Source of the DNA: Methylobacterium thuringiense
Lineage (GTDB): Bacteria > Pseudomonadota > Alphaproteobacteria > Rhizobiales > Beijerinckiaceae
Reading direction: 5' to 3'
NCBI RefSeq assembly: GCF_022179645.1
Contig: NZ_BPRA01000010.1
Span: forward strand, 124,001-188,000
Length of the DNA: 64,000 bases
In this document: piece after piece, positions 25,790-34,322 of the stretch
Layout: every line of letters begins with the position of its first letter
Position numbering within the stretch: the stretch's first letter is position 1
Notes under the pieces: model-generated
What the model saw: the letters and a program-made list of their open reading frames with translations, nothing else
Database searches by the model: none
What the model was told of the DNA's origin: nothing
Program-made: the position numbers and the translations under genes

Positions 25790-27055
25790 GTGCTTCTCGA
25801 AGCGCTCCTCGCCCTGACGACGGTCCTGCCGCGCCTCGATGCCGGCATCGAGGCCGCGCGGGCGCGTCTCGCCCCTGCCGGGCAGCTGTCGCTGCGCACC
25901 ACCCTCGATACGAATCCATCGGCTCCGGCGCTGCCGTATTTCAGCGCGACGGCGCGGGCGGTCTCGAACTGGCGCGACGAGGCCGGGGCGGCGCTGATGC
26001 CGGCCTCCCTCGCCCTCGTCGTGAAATACGCGGACAGCGAACCGGGCTTCGTGGCCCGTTGCGTCAAGCTCAACAATTACTGGTGCATCAAGCAGGCGCG
26101 CTGGCGCGGCGAACTCGGCGGCGACGGCGAGGGTCACACCGGCTTCGCCACCGCGGCCGACGGGGCCGATGCCGCCGCGACCCTGCTGCGCCGCTACTAT
26201 CGCCAGTACGGCCGCCGCACGGCGCTGGCCATCGTGCGGCGCTGGGCGCCGGCGGAATGCGGGGGCGGCCAAGTGGCCGTGTCGTCGCCGGGAAGCGCGA
26301 AACGGACTCCCTCGGGCCCGCGGGTCTCGACGGCGCTCGCGCCCCGCGGCATCGGCAGCACCCTGCGCGCCCGCTTCCTCGCCGGGCATGCGCGCGGCGG
26401 CGCCCCGCGTCGTGTCGTGTCCGCGCGCTCGGGCGGCGGGGGGGCGTTGCGGGTCCAGCCGTGGTCGGCCCGTGCCCGGCTCGCCGGCCATCCGGGACGG
26501 GTGGCCCGTATCGCCGCGCCGAGACCCGTCGCCGACATCGCCGCCGGCATCGGCCCGTCGCCGCCCGCGAGGACGGCGCAGCCGATCCACGGCCTCGCCA
26601 CGTCGAGCGGACTTGCACCTCCGCCCCGGTTTCCCCTCGATGCAGCGCCCCCCGCCGTCCTGCGCCCGGTGCGCCCGCCCACGCGCGGCGCGGACGACCC
26701 GTCGGCGCTCCTCGCCTCCGACCGGCTGGTGGCCGAATCCGCGAGCCTGCCCTCGCTCGCCGCGGGACTGCCCGCCGGCAGCCTGCTCGATCTGCGTGTG
26801 CCGGCCCCGTTCTGCAGCACCGACGAGACCCGCATCCGGGCCTATGCCGACCGGATCGCCACCAGCGTCGGGCTCAAGCCCGAGGACGATCTCGGCCTGT
26901 TCGCGGCCGACGGCACGCCCACCGCCCGGCTCGCCCCGGTGATGCTGGCGATGTCCTCGGTGGAGCTCGGCTCGCTGCGAGCAAGCCCGGCGCTGATCGC
27001 GGCGGCGATCGCGCGGCTCGGGTTCACGGGCGCGGCGGCTTCGGCGGCGAATTGA
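25790..27055 (+). CDS. Hypothetical protein with a lysozyme-like or phage-structural-like N-terminal domain
   Basis: The 421-residue protein starts at a GTG. Residues ~95-155 (NNYWCIKQARWRGE..., then TLLRRYYRQYGRRTALAIVRRWAP) resemble the domain of phage P5-like and glucosaminidase-associated proteins, where a conserved YYRKYG...IINRWAP pattern occurs. A Pro/Arg/Ala-rich low-complexity linker follows (about residues 165-300), and the C-terminal ~120 residues form a separate domain with one Cys (VPAPFCSTDETRIRAYADRI). No signal peptide is obvious. The function is unknown; the domain likeness is pattern recognition only. Confidence 0.6.
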   Translation: MLLEALLALTTVLPRLDAGIEAARARLAPAGQLSLRTTLDTNPSAPALPYFSATARAVSNWRDEAGAALMPASLALVVKYADSEPGFVARCVKLNNYWCIKQARWRGELGGDGEGHTGFATAADGADAAATLLRRYYRQYGRRTALAIVRRWAPAECGGGQVAVSSPGSAKRTPSGPRVSTALAPRGIGSTLRARFLAGHARGGAPRRVVSARSGGGGALRVQPWSARARLAGHPGRVARIAAPRPVADIAAGIGPSPPARTAQPIHGLATSSGLAPPPRFPLDAAPPAVLRPVRPPTRGADDPSALLASDRLVAESASLPSLAAGLPAGSLLDLRVPAPFCSTDETRIRAYADRIATSVGLKPEDDLGLFAADGTPTARLAPVMLAMSSVELGSLRASPALIAAAIARLGFTGAAASAAN

Positions 27056-27223
27056 GCGGGGGCTTGGCAGGTGACAGAACCGGGATGGTTTGATCTGAAA
27101 TGGCACCCCTCGCTGCGACATCGTCGATCCTGTCGCGCTCGAATGATCTGCGCCCGGGATTGGGTTTACTTGGAGTGTTTGGCGGCGCAGAGGCAGTCAG
27201 GAGAGAATAAGTAGGCGGTGGGA

Positions 27224-28075
27224 CTACTCCCCAGATACTTCCCGAAAAATCAAAAGTGGCGTTACTCCGAAGTAATCTCTTGGACGTCCGGTAACATTTC
27301 GAGCAATATTGGTGAGGTTGGCTGCTATTTTAAGAAGCCCTTCGGGCAGGATGTTTGCCCCCAGTTCGTCGAGCGTCTTCGGATCCGGGTCATCATCAGA
27401 AGGCTCATTTCGGTGGTCTGGCCATGCGTCTAAAATACCGAGCACCTTCCAGTGTCCGCGCATTAGGGCCCCATGCTTAAATGCTATGTCGTGAGCAGAT
27501 GTTACAAGCGATTCGGCGGTCAAAGTAGCCCATGTATAAGACTGCGGTTTGAACACATATAAATGTATGGCTTTCGGAATTGTCGATACGACATTCATTC
27601 CTCGACGAAATTCTTGACCTTCGGGCGACGCAGGGTCAGTGTTCGCCTCACGGCAAGCTTGAGCTAGTAGAGAGTCAAATAAGTCTGGATCTAAAAAGAT
27701 TGGCGTTAGTAGATTTGCATCAATGACGGAAATAGGGCCCTCAATAATTACAAAACGACCCAGGCGCGCTTCCCAGGCATCATATTCGATGAGATCATGC
27801 TCGTGGAGGTAGTCGAGTAGGCGTCGAGAATTTGCCCAGAGTGGATCAAATGTGTGCTCAGCAAGATCTTTAGTTTCGTCCGCAGTCGTTGCGTCAACCG
27901 TTGCAGATCCCCCCAGTGCGGCCGGGAGACCTACCGTGCCGCTAGCTGTGCCTTTCACCGTCTGTGTGCGCCCGGTGCTCTCAGTCGCCTTCACGGACTG
28001 ACGGACCCCGTACTCGTCAAACTGTGCTAGAAATGAGCCGACGCGGCGAACATCCTGGTACAAGAAGTCATACAC
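27224..28075 (-). CDS. DUF6414 family protein
   Basis: This 283-residue protein opens VYDFLYQDVRRVGSFLAQF, which matches the start of DUF6414 proteins (a Y-D-F-L-Y...D...R...S pattern). A glycine/threonine-rich segment (GTASGTVGLPAALGG) and later mixed alpha/beta parts follow. The function of the family is unknown. The GTG start at 28075 overlaps the stop of the 63-residue gene upstream (GTGTATGA), so translation is coupled. The frame stays open to 28240, but that stretch is the other gene read in a different frame. Base composition is lower in GC than the neighbours, which suggests acquisition. Confidence 0.7.
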   Translation of the reverse strand: MYDFLYQDVRRVGSFLAQFDEYGVRQSVKATESTGRTQTVKGTASGTVGLPAALGGSATVDATTADETKDLAEHTFDPLWANSRRLLDYLHEHDLIEYDAWEARLGRFVIIEGPISVIDANLLTPIFLDPDLFDSLLAQACREANTDPASPEGQEFRRGMNVVSTIPKAIHLYVFKPQSYTWATLTAESLVTSAHDIAFKHGALMRGHWKVLGILDAWPDHRNEPSDDDPDPKTLDELGANILPEGLLKIAANLTNIARNVTGRPRDYFGVTPLLIFREVSGE

Positions 28076-28259
28076 CGAACCGCTTGGTGGGCCCGCGGAG
28101 AGCCCCTCGCAGCCGTTTTCTTCGCTCGTCGGCGTCGCGTCTGATGTCTGCGGCTCGCTCGAGGTTTTGCTTAACGGCATCAACGACTTCTTCCGGCGTG
28201 AGGGGAGCTTCGATGCGCGCGGATTCGTCGTGCCGATCAACCTTCTTGCGGTCAGGCAT
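28068..28259 (-). CDS. Small basic/charged protein, 63 residues, in the DUF6414 operon
   Basis: The start ATG at 28259 has an excellent AAGGAGG ribosome site 6-7 nt upstream, which makes this gene credible despite its size. The protein is highly charged and helical (EEVVDAVKQNLERAADIRR, then many Arg). It overlaps the RHH gene upstream by 8 nt and the DUF6414 gene downstream by 8 nt. No family is recognised. Its small size and place between a DNA-binding protein and a DUF6414 protein suggest an adaptor or regulatory partner. Confidence 0.65.
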   Translation of the reverse strand: MPDRKKVDRHDESARIEAPLTPEEVVDAVKQNLERAADIRRDADERRKRLRGALRGPTKRFGV

Positions 28260-28416
28260 CAGGAGCCTCCTTAAGAGATCGCTCAACGAGACGACGGATC
28301 GCTTCGGAGCGAGAAGGTAGGTCAGGACGTATCCTGCGCCAATCATCTATGGCGACAAGTTGATCGACAGTTAAGCGAACCGGGACGGGTCGCGGAAAAA
28401 AGAGCGCGAAAGGCAT
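28252..28416 (-). CDS. Small ribbon-helix-helix protein, 54 residues
   Basis: The minus strand from ATG 28416 encodes a 54-residue protein: a short lead, a beta strand VPVRLTVDQ, then helix LVAIDDWRRI and helix SRSEAIRRLVERSLK. This is the classic RHH fold of CopG/Arc-type DNA-binding proteins, often autorepressors and antitoxins. Its ATG shares one base with the stop of the gene upstream (TAATG) and its end overlaps the 63-residue gene (ATGCCTGA). It probably controls this operon. Confidence 0.75.
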   Translation of the reverse strand: MPFALFFPRPVPVRLTVDQLVAIDDWRRIRPDLPSRSEAIRRLVERSLKEAPDA

Positions 28417-28796
28417 TAATCCGCCCCTTCAGGGTCTTCCGCCGGCCGACCCGTCAGCAGCCTCTCGATCCGCTGCAGCCGCATCAGGATATGCGCAATC
28501 CCCATCAGGAGAAATCCTCCGATCCAGCAGGTCGCGACGATCTCGACGCGAATGTCGCTCTGGATCACGAAGGAGGCCACGAGACCTCCGATGAGCGAGA
28601 TGATCGCGACGACGGTCAGCAGAATGTTCAATCGATTGCCTTGGGGTGCTCGCGGTGTCTCGGGACTTGTGCGGTCGGACGGCGCCGCGTCAATCGTCGG
28701 CGCGGCCCACGCGCCGGAGCGTGCGAGAAAGTTCTGCCCCAATCCTGATCCCGAGCCTCGCGGGTGCCGCGGGAAACCGGCATGGTTCCGAGCCAT
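28416..28796 (-). CDS. Small membrane protein with two helices
   Basis: The protein of about 126 residues has a disordered, basic N-terminal part and two membrane helices (LNILLTVVAIISLIGGLVAS, then IVATCWIGGFLLMGIAHILM), ending in a short amphipathic helix and acidic tail. The start is uncertain: ATG 28796 is used, and 28841 or an internal start nearer the first helix are possible. Its stop shares a base with the RHH start, so it may be the first gene of that operon, or a host gene behind which the other three settled. Confidence 0.55.
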   Translation of the reverse strand: MARNHAGFPRHPRGSGSGLGQNFLARSGAWAAPTIDAAPSDRTSPETPRAPQGNRLNILLTVVAIISLIGGLVASFVIQSDIRVEIVATCWIGGFLLMGIAHILMRLQRIERLLTGRPAEDPEGAD

Positions 28797-28870
28797 AGCC
28801 TTGCGCGACCCGCGCCCCCGCGCCACCTCAACCGTCGCCATCCCATCGATCCCGCGCGCCCGAGTCTGCC

Positions 28871-30319
28871 TTGCCGCCCCTGTCCGACTTCGCCGCGCAA
28901 GCCGGCTCCGCGATCAAGGCCTTTGCCGAAGCCTCCAGCGATCTCCTGATCCAGCCGACGCTGCGGCTCGGCGTCACCGGGCTGGCCCGCTCGGGCAAGA
29001 CGGTGTTCACCACCGCGCTGATCCATCACCTCGTCGAGGGCCACCGGCTGCCGGCCTTCACGCCCGCGCAGGAAGGGCGCCTGCGCCGCGCCCGGCTCGT
29101 GCCGCAGCCGGACGACGACGTGCCGCGCTTCCCCTTCGAGGAGCATTTTTCGGCGCTGACGGGGGAGCGGCGCTGGCCGCGCTCCACCGATCGGATCAGC
29201 CAGTTCCGTCTGGCCATCGAGTACGAGCGCAAAGGCGGCTGGCGCAGCGGCCCCGGCACGCTCAATCTCGACGTGGTCGACTATCCCGGCGAGTGGCTGC
29301 TCGATCTGGCGCTGATCGAGCAGAGCTATGTCGGCTGGTCGCGCGCCACGATCCTCGGCACCCGCAGGGCCGGCCGCGCTGCCATGGCCGCACCGTGGTT
29401 GGAGACGCTGAAGGGCCTCGATCCCGACGGGCCGCTCGACGAGATCGTCGCCGAGCGCGCGGCGGATGCCTTCAAGGCCTATCTCGCAGCGCTGCGCGCC
29501 GGCCCCGAGGCCGTGGCGACGACCCCGCCGGGGCGCTTCCTGATGCCGGGCGACCTCGCCGGCTCGCCGATGCTGACCTTCGCGCCGCTCGACCGGTTGG
29601 GCGAGAGCATCAGGCCCGACAGCCTCGCCGCGCTGATGGAGCGGCGCTTCGAGGCCTACAAGGCCAAGGTCGTGGTGCCGTTTTTTCGCGACCATTTTCA
29701 AAGGGTGGATCGGCAGATCGTGCTGGTCGACGTGCTCTCCGCCGTCGATGCCGGGCCGGCCGCACTCGCTGAGCTGGAGGAGGCGATCGACGCCGTGCTC
29801 CTGTCCTTCCGCATCGGCCGCAACACGCTGATTTCCTACTTTTTCGCGCCGCGGGCCGACAAGATCCTGTTCGCCGCCACCAAGGCCGACCACCTCCACC
29901 AGACCAGCCACGACCGGCTCGACGCACTGCTGCGCCTGCTCGTTGCCCGTGCCATGCGACGGACCGAAGCTGCGGGCGCCCGGGTGGGCACCGTGGCATT
30001 GGCCTCGGTGCGGGCCACGCGCGAGACGACGGTGCACGATGGTGATCTCGTGCTGCGCGCCGTCTCCGGCACGCCGGAGGCCGGCGAGCAGGTCGGCGAC
30101 GACATCTTCGATGGTTCGACCGAGGCGGCGGTGTTTCCCGGCGAGCTGCCGGCGAGCGCCGAGGCCGTGCTCGAGGGTGCCGTGCCGCCGGGATCGCTGC
30201 GATTTCCGCGCTTCCGCCCGCCGGTGATCAAGCCCGACCCGCTCGGCCGGCCCGGCGACCTGCCGATGATCCGGCTCGACCGGGCCATGCAGTTTCTCAT
30301 CGGGGATCGCCTGTCATGA
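28871..30319 (+). CDS. ycjX: YcjX family P-loop protein
   Basis: This 482-residue YcjX-type GTPase-like protein has a P-loop GVTGLARSGKTVF near residues 34-46 and the conserved NLDVVDYPGEWLLDL segment, plus FAATKADHLHQ as the base-recognition part. YcjX and YcjF are encoded together in many proteobacteria within the stress-linked ycj/psp neighbourhood; their function is not settled. The TTG start at 28871 is tentative. The stop overlaps the next gene by 4 nt. Confidence 0.9.
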   Translation: MPPLSDFAAQAGSAIKAFAEASSDLLIQPTLRLGVTGLARSGKTVFTTALIHHLVEGHRLPAFTPAQEGRLRRARLVPQPDDDVPRFPFEEHFSALTGERRWPRSTDRISQFRLAIEYERKGGWRSGPGTLNLDVVDYPGEWLLDLALIEQSYVGWSRATILGTRRAGRAAMAAPWLETLKGLDPDGPLDEIVAERAADAFKAYLAALRAGPEAVATTPPGRFLMPGDLAGSPMLTFAPLDRLGESIRPDSLAALMERRFEAYKAKVVVPFFRDHFQRVDRQIVLVDVLSAVDAGPAALAELEEAIDAVLLSFRIGRNTLISYFFAPRADKILFAATKADHLHQTSHDRLDALLRLLVARAMRRTEAAGARVGTVALASVRATRETTVHDGDLVLRAVSGTPEAGEQVGDDIFDGSTEAAVFPGELPASAEAVLEGAVPPGSLRFPRFRPPVIKPDPLGRPGDLPMIRLDRAMQFLIGDRLS

Positions 30320-31329
30320 GCCAACGCCCCCGCGCCTTCCGCATCCCCAGCGCCGACGTTGTCGAGACTGCCGACGCCCCAACGGCGATGGGCGAAAAAA
30401 TCCGGCTGGTCGAAGAGCCCTTCGAGATCGTCGAGGCCGCCGACGGCGTCGTGGTGCCGGTCGCCCCGAAGCGCCGCGCGCCCTGGTTGAGCCTGTTCTT
30501 CGCGGCGCTCGGCGGCCTCGTCTCGATCGCGATCGGCCTGTCGATCGAGCGGCTGATCGTCGACCTGTTCTCCGCTGCACCCTGGCTCGGTTGGGTCGCG
30601 CTGGCCCTGCTGGCGCTGGCGCTGATCGCGCTCACCGCCATCGTCGTCCGCGAGATCGCCGGCGTCTGGCGCGAGCGCAAGATCGAGGTGCTGCGCGCCA
30701 AGGCGATGGAGGCGCTGGCGACGCGGGATCACACGGCGGCGCAAGGGGTCGTGAGGGATCTGCGCGCCTTCTACGCCGACCGCCCGGCGCTCGCCGAGGG
30801 CCGGGCCCGCCTCGATGCGCTCGGAGACGCCATCCTCGACGTCGACGACCGCATCGGCATCGCCGAGCGCGAGCTGCTCGCGCCCCTCGACGCGCGGGCG
30901 AAGAACGCCATCGCGCAATCCGCCAAGCAGGTCTCGGCGGTCACCGCACTCTCGCCGCGGGCCATCGTCGACGTCGCCTTCGTGGTCTTCGCCGCCGTGC
31001 GCCTGCTGCGAAGGATCGCTTCGATCTACGGCGGAAGGCCGGGCTTCCTCGGCTTCCTCCGGCTGGCGCGGGCCGCCTTCGCCCACCTCACCGTCACCGG
31101 CGGCATGGCGGTGGGGGAGGGCGTGCTCCAGCAGGTGCTCGGCCTCGGCGTGGCGGCGCGGATCTCGGCGAAGCTCGGCGAAGGGGTCCTGAACGGGCTG
31201 ATGACGGCGCGATTCGGTCTCGCGGCCATGGCCGTCTGCCGCCCGCTGCCCTTCACCCGCGAGTCGCCGCCGACGGTCAACGACGTCGCGGGCCAACTCC
31301 TGCGCGCGAGCACCGACGAGACGCCGTGA
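30316..31329 (+). CDS. ycjF: YcjF family inner-membrane protein (TIGR01620-like)
   Basis: This 337-residue protein has two membrane helices near residues 55-75 and 92-115 (WLSLFFAALGGLVSIAIGL; LALLALALIALTAIVV), a cytoplasmic helical section, and the C-terminal DUF697-like region with further hydrophobic segments. It begins inside the ycjX stop codon (ATGA), the usual layout of the pair. It probably anchors YcjX at the membrane. Confidence 0.85.
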   Translation: MSQRPRAFRIPSADVVETADAPTAMGEKIRLVEEPFEIVEAADGVVVPVAPKRRAPWLSLFFAALGGLVSIAIGLSIERLIVDLFSAAPWLGWVALALLALALIALTAIVVREIAGVWRERKIEVLRAKAMEALATRDHTAAQGVVRDLRAFYADRPALAEGRARLDALGDAILDVDDRIGIAERELLAPLDARAKNAIAQSAKQVSAVTALSPRAIVDVAFVVFAAVRLLRRIASIYGGRPGFLGFLRLARAAFAHLTVTGGMAVGEGVLQQVLGLGVAARISAKLGEGVLNGLMTARFGLAAMAVCRPLPFTRESPPTVNDVAGQLLRASTDETP

Positions 31330-32450
31330 GACCGTCGGGCAGACGGCGCCATCGTTTCACGCTCTGACGACCGGCCGGTGGCTGCGTCGGCTGTCGAGGC
31401 CACGTCAGTTTGGCGCGAAACGTGGTCTAAGTCATTGATTTCATAGCATCGCGGATCAGCGACTGCCCACCAAGTCGACGTGTTTTACGCACCTAAGTGC
31501 GCGTACGATTCCGAACCTGTCGGTGGTCGATGCCAGCGAATCACCCACTGCGCTGCCGTGACTTGGCGTTCTTTGATCATAGCCGTTTGGATTTCGGGGC
31601 GCAAAATTGGTGAGGATCGCCGGGCGCTTTTGCGGGGGTCGCCGACATGGGCGCATGAAAGACATGGGCGCATGAAAAAAGCCGCCCGTGGTGGAGCGGC
31701 TTCGCGGAGCTTCGAACCGGAAGCTATTTAGCTTTGGGGGGGCGATCAGTATCGTCCACGTATTTTCTTCTTGCTCAGACTGCCAGATAAAACGGCCATG
31801 TCGTCAAGGGCAATGGGTGACCACGACAAAAGTCATATCTAAGAACAGTAGCCGTTCATATCGAAATGGCTTCTGCTGCATGAGGCAACATCAAACTTCC
31901 GCAGAATTGGCTTCGAACCGGTTAGATTTGCTTCATTCGAACAAGGTCCTGAAATCGCCGGAGCTAGGTGCGTCGGACAGAGTGTTCGCGCCGGGGTGTC
32001 TTGGGTCGAGGCGGTCGCTCCGGCGAGGGGCAGGAATGGGACAACTGCTATAAGGACGGGAAAGGCTTCGGCATTCTCGACGCGCGAGTTGCTGCCTCAG
32101 AGCTGACGAGAGTTCTAGGCAATGTTTTCGGCTGAGAAGGACCCCACCGCGCGATCCGGTATCCATCAACGCCGGAATGCGGTGCATGAAAAATGCAGTT
32201 TGCTAAGTTGATTGCCGACGAAATTTGCTCTCCTTGGATGAAGCTAAAACCGTAGCAACGGCAGGCTCGGTATCGAATTCGTGAACGCAGCGTAAGCCCT
32301 TGTAAGACGAGGCGATATTTCTGCGCTTAGCCTGAAAGGTCGATAAAATCTGTTTGAGGTCGAGCGCGTTGCATATCGGCGACAGGCGAGGGATAGGCCT
32401 TTGCTCATAATCGGCATCGTATAAGACCCTACTGATCTGGCGAACGTGTC
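31330..32450. other. 1.1-kb gene-free stretch
   Basis: No reading frame here has host-like codon use or a family that I recognise, on either strand. Composition is mixed and lower in GC than the flanks, which suggests eroded foreign DNA at the start of an accessory block. It contains a 17-bp tandem duplication (31644-31677). A fragment near 32035-32130 reads as EWDNCYKDGKGFGILDA before a stop, which might be the remains of a gene. The end should hold the promoter of the outer-membrane protein gene. Confidence 0.5.
31644..31677. repeat. 17-bp perfect tandem duplication
   Basis: GACATGGGCGCATGAAA occurs twice in direct contact, at 31644-31660 and 31661-31677. It lies in the gene-free stretch and is followed by AAA and a GC-rich segment. 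It could be replication slippage or a scar of insertion. Confidence 0.8.
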
Positions 32451-34229
32451 ATGCGATTTTCGGTTGCCGCTTTGCTGTCGGCTGGCTTGGCCACGACCTG
32501 CCACGCGGCCGATCTGCCGGCCACCGCGTTGCAGACAGCGGTATCGGCTCCGCTGTTTACGTGGACTGGAGCCTATAGCGGCCTGTTCGCAGGCAGCGGG
32601 ATGCTCGACAATCGGACGCGGCCAACCTGCGTCGGCGCGAATGGGCAGGCCAATGGCCTGAACTGCCCGATCCGCGCGCCCTCGTCCCATGACGCCAGCG
32701 ATTTCATCGCGGGAAGCGAGATCGGCTACGACCACCAATTCGCACCGGGCTCGGGCGTCGTCGTCGGTGTGGCAGCCGACTACCAGTTTACGCCGATACG
32801 CACTTACGACATCGAGACGGGACGTTTCGCGCGAGCGGAGCAGCCCGGCGTCGTCTTTCCCAACGGCATCTATCACGTCGGCCAGCGTCTGGATTGGCTC
32901 GCCACTGCACGCGGCAAGGTCGGCTATGCGTTCGACCGCGTCTTCCTCTACGGCACCGGTGGCGTGGCCTTCGGCGACGTTCGGATCGACACGAACACCA
33001 CGTCAGATCCGAACCCGGCCAGCCCACGGTTCAATCGTCCCGAGTTTGACGCCCGCAAGGGTGATCTGCGCGTCGGCTACGTCCTCGGCGGCGGTGTCGA
33101 GTACGCGATCGGGCCTCATCTGTCGGTCAAGGGCGAGGCTCTGTACTACGACCTCGGCGGCAGGACCGTTGCTGGTCGCGACAGCACCGGCCTGTTCCCC
33201 CGTCTGACCGTCGGCAGCCGGGTCGAGACGAGTGGGGTGCTCGGGCGCGTCGGCATCAACTACCGCTTCGACGATGGCGGTCTGCCGTTCATCGGCCCCG
33301 TTACCGACGTTGCACGGGCGCTGGTGAACCCTGTGCCTTACGTTCCGCCGGTCCCGCAGGTCTGGGACTTCGAGGTCGGCACGCGCTATTTCTACAGCTC
33401 GGGCAAGTTCGCGAAATCGTTCTACCGACCGGTCAACGAGACGATCATCTCGCGTCTGACCTATCGTGATTTCGACGCCCATTCCGGCGAGACGTTCGCT
33501 CGCCTCGACCACAATCCGACCGGCCTTTTCGCCAAGGGCTTCCTCGGCTCGGGCTTCGTGACCTCGGGTGGTCGGCTCAACGACGAGGATTTCCCGCCGG
33601 TCCGGGGCAACGCCTACTCGAACACCCGTTCCAAAATCCAGGACGGCGACATCGATTATGCCGTCATCGATGCGGGCTACAGCCTGTATCGCGACGACAC
33701 CTTCCGCCTCGGGGCCTTCGTCGGCTATCAGCGCTATGCCGAGCGCGCCAACGCGACCAACGGGTTTCAAATTGCTTCGAACCCCGTCATCGGCGTCGGG
33801 ACGATACCGAATACGGTCGCCTCGCTGACGCAGGACAACCACTGGAACGCGCTGCGCCTGGGGCTCGTCGGCGAGGCGCGCTACGACCGCTTCAAGCTGT
33901 CGCTCGAAGGAGCCTATCTCCCGTTCGTCGAACTGAACGGATACGATCGCCATTGGCAGCGGCCGGACATCAATCCGCTTACCGAGCAGGGTACGGGCGA
34001 TGGCTACTTTCTACAGGGCGCAGTCACCTACGATCTGACCCCGACCATCAGCGTTGGCGTCGGCGCACGCTACTGGCGGATGTCCGTCGACCGGCAGGAC
34101 GGCACGACCCGGTTCCCCAACCTGACAGAGCCGGCCAAGTTCGCCACCCAGCGCTATGGTGCCTTTGCCCAGATCTCCTACCGCTTCACGGATCCCGACT
34201 TTGGCTTTGGATCGCTGGTTTCGAAATAG
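32451..34229 (+). CDS. Outer-membrane protein made of two beta-barrel domains
   Basis: The 592-residue protein has a signal peptide (MRFSVAALLSAGLATTCHA, cut after residue ~19). Residues ~35-275 form an Omp25/OmpA-like 8-strand barrel (FTWTGAYSGLFAGS; FLYGTGGVAFGDV; VGRVGINYRF). A Pro-rich link (PYVPPVPQVW) leads to a second barrel, residues ~305-592, with WDFEVGTRYFYSSG and a final strand YGAFAQISYRF, resembling omptin-like or related large barrels. Such fusions occur in rhizobia-like bacteria. Substrate or role is unknown; no catalytic omptin residues were verified. Confidence 0.8.
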   Translation: MRFSVAALLSAGLATTCHAADLPATALQTAVSAPLFTWTGAYSGLFAGSGMLDNRTRPTCVGANGQANGLNCPIRAPSSHDASDFIAGSEIGYDHQFAPGSGVVVGVAADYQFTPIRTYDIETGRFARAEQPGVVFPNGIYHVGQRLDWLATARGKVGYAFDRVFLYGTGGVAFGDVRIDTNTTSDPNPASPRFNRPEFDARKGDLRVGYVLGGGVEYAIGPHLSVKGEALYYDLGGRTVAGRDSTGLFPRLTVGSRVETSGVLGRVGINYRFDDGGLPFIGPVTDVARALVNPVPYVPPVPQVWDFEVGTRYFYSSGKFAKSFYRPVNETIISRLTYRDFDAHSGETFARLDHNPTGLFAKGFLGSGFVTSGGRLNDEDFPPVRGNAYSNTRSKIQDGDIDYAVIDAGYSLYRDDTFRLGAFVGYQRYAERANATNGFQIASNPVIGVGTIPNTVASLTQDNHWNALRLGLVGEARYDRFKLSLEGAYLPFVELNGYDRHWQRPDINPLTEQGTGDGYFLQGAVTYDLTPTISVGVGARYWRMSVDRQDGTTRFPNLTEPAKFATQRYGAFAQISYRFTDPDFGFGSLVSK

Positions 34230-34322
34230 CACCAAAGCGGCCCCATAATCAGCAGACCCGCCGCCGGCAGCGTCTTGTAGCGCTTCGTCGCCCAGGCTGA
34301 GCGGCTTCGCTCATGATCAATC

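Noticed and set aside
28076-28240. N-terminal extension of the DUF6414 gene to 28240
   Set aside because: This stretch is the 63-residue gene in another frame, which has a perfect ribosome site; the extension looks disordered and non-coding.
31480-32187. Several short frames (for example 31480-31731, 31688-32053 and 31933-32187)
   Set aside because: They lack host-like codon use, good ribosome sites and any recognisable fold.
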